Notes under the pieces: generated by a model
What the model saw: only the letters and a program-made list of their open reading frames with translations
Told to the model about the DNA's origin: nothing
Database searches by the model: none
Translations under genes and position numbers: made by a program
Shown here: positions 43,721 through 55,800 of the stretch, piece by piece
Layout of the letters: each line of letters opens with the position of its first letter
How positions within the stretch are numbered: the first letter of the stretch is position 1
DNA from: Paroedura picta
Lineage: Eukaryota; Chordata; Lepidosauria; Squamata; Gekkonidae
NCBI RefSeq assembly: GCF_049243985.1
Contig: NC_135384.1
Span: forward strand, 687,001-751,000
Direction: 5' to 3'
DNA: 64,000 nt

Positions 43721-45274
43721 AGGGATTCTTCTCCCACCCCTGCTGCTGCAAGCATCGGATCCCATTCCACACACCCCCACCCCCCAGCAGCTACAGAGTG
43801 CCTTTGCAAGTGGTGTATCCGGCATGGGAAAGCACGGATTTCCGTTGGATCCACGGTTTCTCACAGCTGGGAGGGGAGGGAGAAAAAAACAGTATCTTTT
43901 CCTGCAACACCCAAATTCAAGCAGGCTGCCCCAGCAAAGACACCCCCCCTCCCCGTCCCACACCATTCAGCGCCAAGCAGGAGGCACTGTCCGGAGATGG
44001 GGGTTTGGGGGGGGGGTTGCAGAAGGAGGAGAGAGAAGGCGGCAGCGGCAGTGTTTGCGTTCCTCCTCTCCCATAGGAAGGAGCAGCGCTGGAGAAAATG
44101 GACTCATTGCTACTTGGGTAAATGGAGAGAGACACCGACACCAACGATGGGAACTCTGGCTGCAGCCGGCACAGCTGTCCTGGGACATAGGATCCCGCTC
44201 AAAGGGGGGCAGAGGAGGATGGAGCAGGGGCCAGCAACTGAGGACCCAGATAATGTCTGTCAGCCACCTTTCTTCCTTATGGGGCTCAAGGGGGCTCACA
44301 ATAAACCCCTCTTCAGCTGCCTCCTGATGATGAGAAGTGAGGGGGCCAGGCACACCTCTCTGAGGAGATTGCTCCAAAACTGTGGGGGCATGTGTGCTGC
44401 CCTGGGCCGTGGGAGGAAGCAGGGAATAAAATGGGTCTGGGGGAGTCCCTGGGTTTCATTTTGGGTGAGGGCTGCCCTCATTTTCATCTTTTGGTGAGGC
44501 GGGATCCAGTCTCACCAAATTACAAGGTCAACCCCAGAAAGAAATAGTGTCAAGGGGTGCGGAGATAAAGCTGAACCCTTTCAAGACTATGCTTTATACA
44601 TTTTTATTATGCCACTGCCTCAGTGGCGATGGTTAGGAGTTACTGCTGACAACCAGATCTTTCCAGAAGACCCAGGAGCAAGGCATGCCAGCAGCAGCCT
44701 GACCCTGCCTTTTGTCCTTAGTAGTAGGGATAAACTATACAGAGAGAAACAGACCTATCCGCTGGCAATATAATAAATGTATTCATAAAAGAAAGAAAAG
44801 TGTCCTATTTTTGTAGTTTTCCTTGTTTCTTTATTCTGTAGGACTCCTGTCAAAACGGAATCCAGGTAATCTCCGTTTTCAGTGAGAGTCTTTCATCAGT
44901 GACAAGTCCTTATGTATATTAATAGTATAATACTGGCCACAGGCTCACATAGGTATGGGGATACCGGTCTGTATTGACACGTTCAGGTATAAACTATAGC
45001 TGTAGACTGCTTCTGCACATGCAGGTTCTATTTGGCCATGGTGTCTAAGACTTTATAAAAAAAATTTTGTAAAGCCATGGTGGCTAAGACTTTACTCCTC
45101 CATGACTTTACAAAATTATTTTAAAAGCCAATTTCAATAGAACCTGTAAGCCTCCCCCCATTCATCTCTGCATTACCCCTCTTGCACTGAACTAGCACTG
45201 AACATGTACCAAATAGCATCTTTATGGGTTGGGCAAACCAGCAGATCTTGTATAAGTCAAATGGAGCATTGAAC

Positions 45275-45430
45275 TGACTTGTTGAATTGGTTTTAATGAT
45301 ATTTTAATTAATAATTATTTATAATTTTATGGTGATTTTATATGTTCAAATATTGTATGTGAACTGCTCTGAGCCAGCTTGGCAGGGAGGAGCAGTATAC
45401 AAAGCTAAGAAACAAACAAATAAACAGAGG
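45275..45430 (+). repeat. LINE 3' tail, AT-rich
   Basis: GTGAACTGCTCTGAGCCAGC followed by AGCAGTATACAAAGC, the reptile pattern 'gtaaaccgccctgagcc...ggtatataa'. Related tails at 45560-45660 and 54440-54600. Confidence 0.55.
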
Positions 45431-48400
45431 CTATCGCACTTTGGTCACAACATAAGATGTGCTCTCAATCTTTAGGAGTTCTATTTAGGAGTCTCACTCA
45501 CTACTTTAGTGTTTTATTCATAGGCAGTCCAAACTGGAGATTTTACACTGGGGTCTCTTTATTATTATTATTATTGTTGTTGTTGTTTTAACTGCATTGT
45601 AAGCTGCCTTGAGTTCCACAAGGAAGAAAAGCAGATGACAAATAATGCTAGGAAAAGAGGAAGGCCCAGTGTGAGGTGGACTGTCTCAATCACCAAAGCC
45701 ATTCCCCTCCTTTTGCAAGACCAGAGCGAGGCTGTTGAGGACAGGAGGTTTTGGAGGCCATGCAGTTCTAGGGACACCATAAGTTGGAAGTGAGCTGATG
45801 GACCCAAGTCCACCAAGCAAGCTGGGGGGGAAGGGTGCACTGTCCCCTCAGATCTTCTAAAGCATTCAGCCCCCAAACAAATTCTCATTGCTGTAAGAAC
45901 AATCCTTTCTGGGTAACTGACCTCATTCAAGCTACAGACCGCAAAAATGAACATTTCTCAACCTCCAGAGAAGGGCAATAGACCATTCGTCTGTGATTTT
46001 TAGCCTGTGGAAGCCAGATGCTGAGTCAACCCCCAAATATGTTCCCTCAATCTCAAGCAATTTGGAATGTTTCTTTTTAAAAGGAAGCAAGAAAGAAAGA
46101 AATGTGGAGGAAAATTCCTGGCCTGGCTCTTTGTTTTTACAAATCTATAGTTCTTTCATGTCTCACTAATTTATCCAACAATTCCAGTCCAGTTGCTATA
46201 TTAGCCCACTGTTTACTCATTGTAAATTTATCCAGGATACAAGACATAGTGAAATTTTTTTAAAAACATCCAGATGTAAGAATCGCGGACAAGGCATGTT
46301 CTGTTAGGTCCTCTTCGGTTCTAGCACTCGGCGTGGTTGTGTCCAGCCATGTATTAAATTGCTATGAGCCGCATGCCAATTCCCTATCGATAGGCTGTGG
46401 CGCTCAAAGGACTGGAAGCCAGGAAATGGAGATTTTTCTATTCCTGTCTCTGCCTTGGATGACCTTGGGCAAAAAGCCACTTCCCCCAGCAACGTGATTT
46501 GCGTCTTCCTCCCCCCTTCTCAAACAAACTCTTCCAAGGACGTGAGGCAGCCGGGCTGAGACAGAAGGATGGAGAGGCCTGCAAGAGCTCACTGCTCCGG
46601 TCAGGATCCAGGCAGCCTCTTCCAGAAGGCAGTGGCCGGCTAGCAGCAAAGTCCAGAGGAAGCCACACCAGAGGAAGCAGGAATGATCCGCCCACATTCT
46701 CATTCATCTGCCACTCCACCCCGCAATGCCAACACGCCCTGAGTGAGAAGCCGTAGCCCAGGCCAAAGCCCATGGAACGGAAAGGAACTGATAAACTAAT
46801 CCCCGGAGAACATTAAAAATGTCATTCCCTACCAACTGTGTGTCTACTTTGTACTCACGCTGCTCTCATTCTGTGAATCAAAGGGCCATACTCCATAATT
46901 AGACTAAATTATACATACTAAGCACTTATATCACTTAAAAAAATTATAAGCAAAAATTGTTTTGCTTTCTGATACATGTTTTCATGTATTAATTTTTTTG
47001 CAATGAAATTGTTGGGAGAGTGAGAGAAAGGAAGGGTATTGTAATAGTCTCACCTGTTCTACGCAGTTATGAAGACTGGAAACACGTTTGGGGTTTTAAA
47101 AATAAGGGCTGAGACCCTGACGATTGTCACCATGCTGACCCCTTTGCTGGTCCCTCTCAGACTCTTCCCTTCAGAGTCCTTGTCTGTCTGGGCAGGAGGG
47201 GAGAACTGTCCCAGGACTTCAGTCTTTTAGATTTGGGAACCCCATAATTAGGGAGGGGTGTGGGGGAATTAAATGAGGAAAACTAATACACAGTGATTGT
47301 TCAAGATAAGGTTCAGTACGTACCTGTACCCCTTAAATCACATGTACAAGTTCTAGAACTTTCTACCAGTTGTTGTGACAGTTGAAGTATAATTCTGAAC
47401 CTTGGCGATGAGTCCACATAAAAGAGAGAGGTTATTTGGGTCAATTATCAGTACTCGCCCCTTGATTCCCCCAAGACCCCAAAGTTTTCCTGGAAAATGT
47501 AGCCTTGGTGGTGAAAAGTGCAGTCAAGTCTTAGCTGACTTGTGGTGACCCCATAAGGTGGGGTAGGCTTTCTCAACCAGGGTTTGTGAAACCCTGGGGT
47601 TTCCTGACAGCTCTGGAAGGGTTTCTCCAATTGGGTGAGAGTTCATTTGTTATGTTTTTTAAATTAAAAAAAATACCAGGTGCTATGACAGGTCATTCCA
47701 ACCTGCCCCCCTCCCAAAATGGCCAATGGAAGGCCTAGGGGGATGGAAGGGAAGGCGCCCTGGCCAAACAGGTACTTGCTGGCCGGATAAGGCTGCATCT
47801 GGTGGGAATATCTGAGTGATGCCCCTTCTGGTGACGTGGGACTTCTGGGGGAGCCTGTGGACATCACTCCCAGGGCTTCTTGAAGCCTGAAGAATGTTTC
47901 AGGAGTTTCTCCACGCTAAAAAGGTTGAGGAAGGGTTTTCAACAAGCAAGAGACATTTAGCGTTGGCTTGCCTTTGCTGTAGAGATCCTGTTGTTCCTTG
48001 GTGGTCTACCTACCAAATACTGATCAGGATCAAACCTGCTCAGCTCCTCAGGTCTGATGCGATCAGGGTAGCCTGGGCTGACCAACTCTCAGGGAATATT
48101 CCTCTGCAGAGTCCGTTCAGTGACAAACTCTCTTTCTCGTTGGCTATGCAAGAAGTGGACAGGAATGTTTTGGTGGAGTTGGTGGGAGTCAATGTAAATG
48201 GGCAGGGGAGGCGGAAGGGGAGAAACGTTATCTCAGAGGGAACGCGATTTCTTCATCTGTTTCCCTCCCCCATAATTCTTTAAACAAAAATTGTAGCCTT
48301 GAAAGCCCTACAAGGCCGCTATAGATCGGCTACGACTTGGGGGCACTTCCTACCACCTCCACCATTCTTTACAGTAACCCCGAAGGCTCCCCAGCTGACT

Positions 48401-48589
48401 TGACAGAGGAATGTTGAGGAAATGCCCTCCACTGAAACCCAGACCTGTTCAGTTCCCCTTCACTCCATGAATGAGGTATGGAGTCTTCTGAGCCATGTCA
48501 GGGGATCTGAAAGAGGTGCATCTGGCTGCCACGACATTTCAAGGCGTTCCTGTTCAGAGAATTTTTGTGGAGAGGATGTGAGATGAAAC

Positions 48590-48880
48590 ACAGCAGGGGT
48601 CCTCACCATTTTTTATTCTATGGGCACTGCTAGAATTCTGAGACATCAGGGTGGGCGCAGGCATAAAATGGTTGCCACAGAATGGCTGCAGCAGGAGGTG
48701 GAGCCAGCTACAAAAACATCAGCTGCAGCTGACCTTCAGTCCCCCAGTGAAGCTGGGGGGCAGCTGCTGCCCAGACAAGGTTTTCAAAAATCTGCACAGT
48801 CAATCAAATTCCCAGTGGCCAAGCTGAAGCCTTGCTGAGCACCCCCAACCTCACAGGCACCCGAAAACAGTGTCCATGGG
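48590..48880 (+). repeat. hAT-like non-autonomous DNA element
   Basis: Begins CAGCAGGGGTCCTCACCATT. It has ATTCTGAGACATCAGGGTGG, AAAATGGTTGCCACAGAATG, GGAGGTGGAGCCAGCTACA and a CCAGTGGCCAAGCTGAAGCC segment. The reverse partner at 55315-55450 shares the same order, which defines the family. Class assignment is inferred. Confidence 0.5.
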
Positions 48881-49453
48881 CATCCCTTGGGAGACCCCAG
48901 AAAGACAGAGAGGACTGTCGATGGCTCACCGCAGCTCACAATTAATACCGCAAGAATCTACAAAAAATGCCAGTCTTTCTCATAAGCAAAGCTGTTCACA
49001 AGTTGCCGTCAAAGTTTCCTCACAGATTTTCTACTCCAAATATGTTATCATCTTCATTGTGGGCTATAAATCTATGACATGTTTACCCTATAAATCTATG
49101 ACATGTTTGCAAGAGTGACCCTGACCAATTCTTCTGGATGAAAGAGGGACACCAGATGATTCCAAAGTCATTTCTTTTGGATCAGTGTGTGTATGTGTGT
49201 TTGAGTGTAACAATGTGCAGCCAGACTATTTGCAGGGGCAGCACAAACACACTGATGGAGCTTTGACTCCTGAAAGCTCCTCCTCCCCAAAATCTTGTGA
49301 GTCTCTAAGGGGCTACTGGACTCAAATCCAGCCCTTCTCCTGCAGATCAACAATGTGTACCCACTGGCTGGAACAAGATACACACAGTGTCAGCTGTAGG
49401 TTTAGTCCAAACTAAATGATCCAGAAGACTCCCACTTAAGTCCAGAAGCAGAC

Positions 49454-49459
49454 TTTAAT
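49454..49459 (-). terminator. ZCWPW1: ZCWPW1 poly(A) signal (ATTAAA)
   Basis: ATTAAA on the minus strand, about 365 bases after the stop codon at 49823-49825. Confidence 0.55.
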
Positions 49460-49822
49460 AAAAGTTCAAGCAAACTACAGCTAAACAACTTCATTTCGCC
49501 AAAAACCCGTACGTTTTGAATGTGAACACTTGCCAACATGAACTAACAAGATCACTGCAAAGCCACCTCCCGATGCCCATGCTGTGATGCTGTTTTGCAT
49601 GGTTTTCCTTTGGCTCCACGGCTGAAGCAAGAATCTCTCCGCCATGTTCGTGGCTGTGCTTGCAAGGTCCCTGTTTAATCAAGAAATGGGAGAGACGCAT
49701 TGTGCTGCCACGCTGAGAACAAGTCAGGTAATGCATCACTGTCTTCTCCAATAGCCAGTTGTCCACCTTGGCTTTCCTTTCTCAGGGACTGCAAGGGAGA
49801 AATAACCCATCCCTTCAAAGGG

Positions 49823-52800
49823 CTACTCTTCAAACAAGGCCAAGGAGAAGTCTTCCAGAGAGTCTTTTTTCTCCTCTGCAGAGACAGTCATTTCCGGGCT
49901 GCCCCCAAATTCCTCTTCTTCCTCTCCAAGCATCCTCAACTCAGCTGGCTCCTCACAGCTCACAGTGACCTTATTCAACACCTGATTATTTTCTGCCACC
50001 TCAGAGGTTTCCGTCTGGTTCAAGCTACCCTTCTCACCGGGATGACCAGATGGCTGTTTGGCTTCAGCATCGTTACACCTTGGCACAACAGATGACATCT
50101 TAGGGCCTTGAGAGGAACACAAAAACGAATGACGACTTTCCTCCTTGGACCACACAGTCATCCAGCATGGCACAGCAATATCCTCTCCTGCTGCCTAACC
50201 CCAGTCCCTTCCATGGCCTCCACTCAGCGATGCTAAATGAACTGTAAGGAACCATGTGAGCCATAAAAATGCTTCAGAAGCTGGAGTTCCATCTCCAGTT
50301 GTGACTTGGGAAGTTCTTTCTGGGTCCACTTGTGTAGTTTTGCCATTGTGCATCGACTGAACAGTCCCTGGAGCCTCAGAAAGCTTCCACCCCTGGAGAT
50401 GTGCTAGACCTTAAGGTGTCTTGGTTGCCCTCACTGAAACAGACTAACACAGTTGCCCTGCTAGAACCAAACAGAACTGGCCTCTCACATACACAAAGAA
50501 AGCAAGAGAGATGAAATGTCATTCTTACCTTTCAGATCTTCCTGGGGCTCCCTTGCCTTGGACTCAGCGACAGCTTGGGGGGGCGCTGCCTTTCTTTGAC
50601 TCCTCTTTGATGAAGGGGAGCTGCTTTCAGCTTCCAGCACACTTTTTGCGCCCCCTGCATGAATACATTGGAGGGATTGGTTTTATTTCTGTACAAGCTC
50701 AAAGTTGTGGAGCAACTGGGAAACTGCAGGCTAGAATGGGCTGGGGAGGAAATTACTTCATGGAGAGGGTGGCTTCCTGGGCCAAAACACTCACTTTTCA
50801 CACAGGTTTTCTTCTTAAGCTTTCCATCAGGTTTCGCCCCTGGAGCCCCAAGGACAAGCTAGAATACAGATGCTGTTGGTTAATCAGGTAGCACAAGCGA
50901 CCACCCAGCTTCATTGATAAGAACTTCCACAAAAACATTTTCCTAATGACCACGTGAGGGCCGAGTGGAAAAGAGAATCAGTCACCTCTAGAAGCTCCTC
51001 TCAAAAACATCATCATGCTGAGAAGTTCAGAACTGCCTACTCTGACTGGCACTGGCTCTTCAGGGTCACAGGCAGAGCTCTTACAGATCACCTACTACCC
51101 GATCCTTCCTTTTAAAATGAAAATGAAACTGGAAAAGACAGGGGCTAAATCCTGGAGCTTCTATGTGCCAAGCAGATGCTCTGCCACTGATTATGACTGC
51201 TCCCCAAATCCTCAAACCTGGTCTTGATTCTCAGTTGAGGTCCCAGTGCTTGCACTCCTGACACCCGGATCTTCAATATTCTTGGCATGAGGATGACAGG
51301 TAAAGTTGTCAAGATCTTCAATGCAAAAAAGAACAGGGATTCTGTAAGGGACATCCTGTGTGGTTTCTCTGACAATATTCCGGCTTTGGGGTGCCCATAC
51401 CACTCAAAGCAACAAAGCCCAAATACCTTTATGGTCTTTCCCTCTGAATCGGCTGCAGAATCCAAACATTCTTATTCTCTCCTGGTGCAGGAAAGGGGAA
51501 GAGCAAGAGAGGTACTGATATACAGCTGCAAGGGGGGGGGGGGGATTGGACTGGTTGCAGCCCGAAATAAGAAGCATCTACCTTCAGACCCATCTACCTG
51601 CCTCCTCCATCCAGCTACAGCTGCCAAACACTGGCTCAGGTCAGGGAAGGCAGGGACTGGATATTTATAAACAGAAATGCAGAGCTGGATGTTATCGGTA
51701 TAATGTGATGCTGCTAAACTCCCAACCACATGTAGATCTCTCTCCCTCAGTACCTTCACACCGATTTTAAGTAGGATCAGTGTTCACGCTGAATACTGTG
51801 GCTCTCTACAGTCCAGGCTCCTAAAGACTGAGGTACCCATTTGAACAAAACGGAATGAAACTGGTGGAGAGCCGGATCTCCACATTCAGAGACAGTAAGC
51901 CTCAGGATCCCACTGCCAGGAGGCAGCATCAGGGGAAGGCCTCTGTGCCCTTTTGCTGGACCTCCAGAGGAACTGCTTGGCTGCTGTATGAGACGGATGC
52001 AGGACTAGATGAACCACTGGTCTAATCCAGCTGGGGGCTTATCTCACGCTTTTATGAAGCAGCTCTGAACAGCAGTTCAACATTTTGCCAGCACTTCACT
52101 CAGAAGACAACTCCATATGTTCCAAAAGCGTCCCAATTACAGAAGTTCAAAAAGAGCCCAAAGGGTAACATTTACAGTTACAATTACAAATAAGAAGCCT
52201 GCCTACTGCCCTACCGGAATGCTTATTTGCTCTGCTTCTTTTGCCATCTTTTGAGCTCTTTCCAGATTCTTCCTGTCACCTTTGACCTTGGACTTGGCCT
52301 GCAGGACAAAGCGTAAGACACATTAAAAGGACTTTTTGATTTGGGAATTGGGGCTGGCATACTGTTCCTCTGTGTCCTCCCAAGCCCCAAACAAATATCA
52401 CTGCCTTTTGGGACTTTTCACACGTATGTGTCAACTGCAAGCAGGCACAGGGTTAACCATCCTGACTCTTCCAATCGAACTCTAGCTCTGTGAAGCACGC
52501 AGGGAATTATGTGAGGAGTCCCGCCACAATCACGTCGTAGGCAATAGGACAATACTGTGGGTATGTGACCAGTTTTAGCTGCAAGGGGTACCTGGCCCCG
52601 GCCCCCCTCCCCTTATCTCCTTGCAGTCCCTCCCCAGGAAGCCTCTCTTCTATTCACTGTGCTTGGATATTGGGAAAAGCTGGAAGAGGGGAAGGGGCAG
52701 TTTAAACTACCCAGATCTGAAACCATCAAATCCAGTCTGTTCCTCAGAACTAGATTCCTCAGAGTAGGGCTGAATGGCCTGACATGTAACTGCATCATGT

Positions 52801-55800
52801 ATAGGGAAGCCAGCCTCCAGGTGGGACCGGGGGGGGGGAGGGGGTCCCCTGGAATTACAGACTACAGGGAACAGTTCCCCTGGGGAAAACAGACACTTGG
52901 GAGATTGTACCACACTGGTGGCACACCAGAGGAGAAGACGAGGAAGAGCTCAGTGCCCTGAACACCGTTCAGAGAGAGCTGGCATTGGCGGGAGGGGCGG
53001 GGGGGATAGTGAACAGAACAAAACCAAGCCCTTCCCCAGTCATTAGGCCCCCTCTGCCCCAAGACCTGCATCCTCCCTCCCTTCTCAGCTCGGCCTTCGC
53101 TCAGGCCACACCTTCGCTATCCCACCTATTTTTTGGAACCCTCTGCTGGTTTGTGTCTGCTGGAGAAAGGTATCACCTGCCCATTGGGCTTCTTCAGCAC
53201 CCAGAACCTCCTGTTGCCTGGTTACCAATCAGGTCATCTCCCGTTGCAATTAGCAGCCACAAACAAAGGCCCCTTTACCAGACAACTGTCCTCCGCATTT
53301 GGTTCACCAAAGTTCCTCAGCATGGAAGCAGAAATCCAGGCCCGGGACACAGAGTCACCGAAAAATGTCACATGATATTTGGACTGCAATGGAAAATCAA
53401 AGAGACCATATTCAGCTGCTGTGGGTGACCTTAATCCAGCATGCAGCAGCCCAGATCCTTTTCAAACACCCTGCTCCATTGTAAGTGGTGACCCTTTGCC
53501 AGAAGCTAGACACGACTACTCTGAGACAGAGGCAGCTGCTGATACACGTCCTCTACTAACGCACAAACAAATGTCCACAACACTTACGGGAAGGGAATCT
53601 GTGCGAGAAGAAAACAGGAAGTATTCTCCAATGTCGGGATCAGCTTCAATCATCCCAGGCCACCTATAATGCACAATGAGGGGGAGTGGAACACCCTGTT
53701 AAGACTGCACCCGGTCAGCCTTTTCCCCAGAGGCTTTCGATGTATATTTTAAAGAGAAATCTTCCAGATGGCATTCACCTCAAACCTCAAATGTTAAACT
53801 GCTGACCTTTGAGCTAATGGGTATAACCTATTCATAAAACTACCTTCTTCACTGAGGGATTGAGAAGGTCAAGCTGCACGTAATATCAAGATTAACCATC
53901 AGGTTTTCTGTTGTACCCCTGAGCTACACAAAGCAGATGTGAAGTGATGGATCAGGGAGGCAAACATGGCTCAGGCCCAAGACCAAGGGAGAGGTTTGTG
54001 GCTGTTGTCATTGAATTCCTGATTAAAGTTGTCACATGAATACACAAAGCTGCCTTCTACCGAATCAGACCCTTGGCCCGACAAGGTTGGTGTTGTCTAC
54101 TCAGACTCCCAGAGACTCTCCAAAATTTCAGGTTTGGGCCTTTCATATCACCTAGTGCTTGGTCCTTTATAACTGAAGATGCCATGGATTGAATGTGGGA
54201 CCACCTGCGTGCCAACCATAGACTCGAGGGCACCTTGCACCCCTCCCACTGTGGTCCCCACCCCATGGAACGGCCTGCCTGAGGGGTCAGAAAGGCTCCC
54301 ACTCTAATGGCTTTCTGCAAATGAAGCCAAGCTGAATTATTCAAGAGAGCTTTTCTACACAGGCAACAGAGGTGCACAGTAGTAAATATTCACAATTACT
54401 TGGATAAATCATTAGCAACTATGTTCTAGTCTACTGCATCTAGTTTGCTGAAGCTAGGAGCCTGCTGTGTAATTATTGCAACCTAATACTTAGGTTCAGT
54501 TTTTAGAATTCTGATTGGTTCTGTTGTACTGTTTATTTAATTGACTCAAGGTAAGCCACCTTGGGTCCACGTGAAAAAAGGCAGACGGTAAATAACATCC
54601 CTCTTTCTCCTCAGGCACTTGAATGCGGCTCTTTCGTTCCAGTCAGGCTCATGACCACACAAGTATCCTTCGGATCCCAGACCAAGTTCAGGGCCACGGC
54701 ATGCTATTTTTAAAGGAATAGGTTTAACTGGGGATGAGGTCCCTACCATGGGTATCCATACTGTTTGGCCCACACAATTGATCCGGGAATGTAAATGGCG
54801 TAGACCACTTCACTCTCAGATCCCAACCACGTTTCTTCAGGAATGCCACAACTGTTGTACTGAAGATCTGCAACAGAGAAGTGACAAGGCAGCCCTCTCT
54901 TACAAGCAGCCTCTTTCTGTGCTTGTGAGAGGCAGGGGGCACCTCAAAAGCATGTGGCGTCCTCATTTTGACGGAGAACGGTTTACAAACCTTTTTCCTG
55001 CATTGTGGAGGAGAAAAAGGGCTGGGAGGAGATAGGCCACATTTCCAGAGACATTTGTCACTCTCTGGAACATCAAAACATTGGCAGGAAATGGGCTGAC
55101 TTACATTTAACATTAACTGTCCCCAACAACATGGCACCTGTGGTAACCAGGGCGCCCCCCAGCACCTTTCCTGGCACCTGCCAAGTGTTTGTAGAAAGGG
55201 GGCACTGCCAGGTGGGACTTGTGCCCAGCAAGTCCTCGGACTGGCTGTACAGATCAAAAAGCATGCTGTGTCAAGCTGAGCTTCTGCCTTAAATATTGAA
55301 GAGTTGCTATGAGAGTCATGCATAGCCTCACTCCCTGACCGTCTGTGGTTGGCTCCATCTCCTGCCACAGCTGTTTTGTGGTTGCTCCCTCCATTCTGTG
55401 TCAGAATGTCACAGGTGCCCACAGGCTCAAAAAGGTTGGGGACCCCTGGTGTAGGCAAACCAGACTCCATCCTGACACACCTTTCCCCATTCGGTCCCAG
55501 CCTTTATACCCAGGCAGACACCGGTGCCTGAGGCAGAAGTAACACAGCAGGCAGAAATAACACCAGCATGTCTTGTTTGTTGGACTGAGGAGAGCAGGAA
55601 CTGCCCAGCACCTCGCCCCTCCCCGGCCAAAGACCGAGCCTTCTGTCTTACCTGGATTCTCACTGCAGGACCAATTATCCGGCAGGACAGATGGGTCGAC
55701 GTCACTACAGAGGCGCCTCCACTTCCCACAGGCTGGATAGGAGCACTGGACCCATGCCACGCACCAGCCTGGGACGAGAACAGGACAAAGTACAATGGAA

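Larger units (their letters stand above)
44100..49440. other. intergenic region between the PIK3CA-like gene 5' end and ZCWPW1 3' end
   Basis: About 5.3 kb with no exon seen. Composition drops from GC-rich to AT-rich at about 44.5 kb. It holds LINE tails (45275-45430, 45560-45660), a TTA/TTG triplet run (about 45561-45588), a SINE-like fragment (about 46395-46500), repeats near 47510-47610 and 48290-48360, and the hAT-like copy at 48590-48880. Confidence 0.5.
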
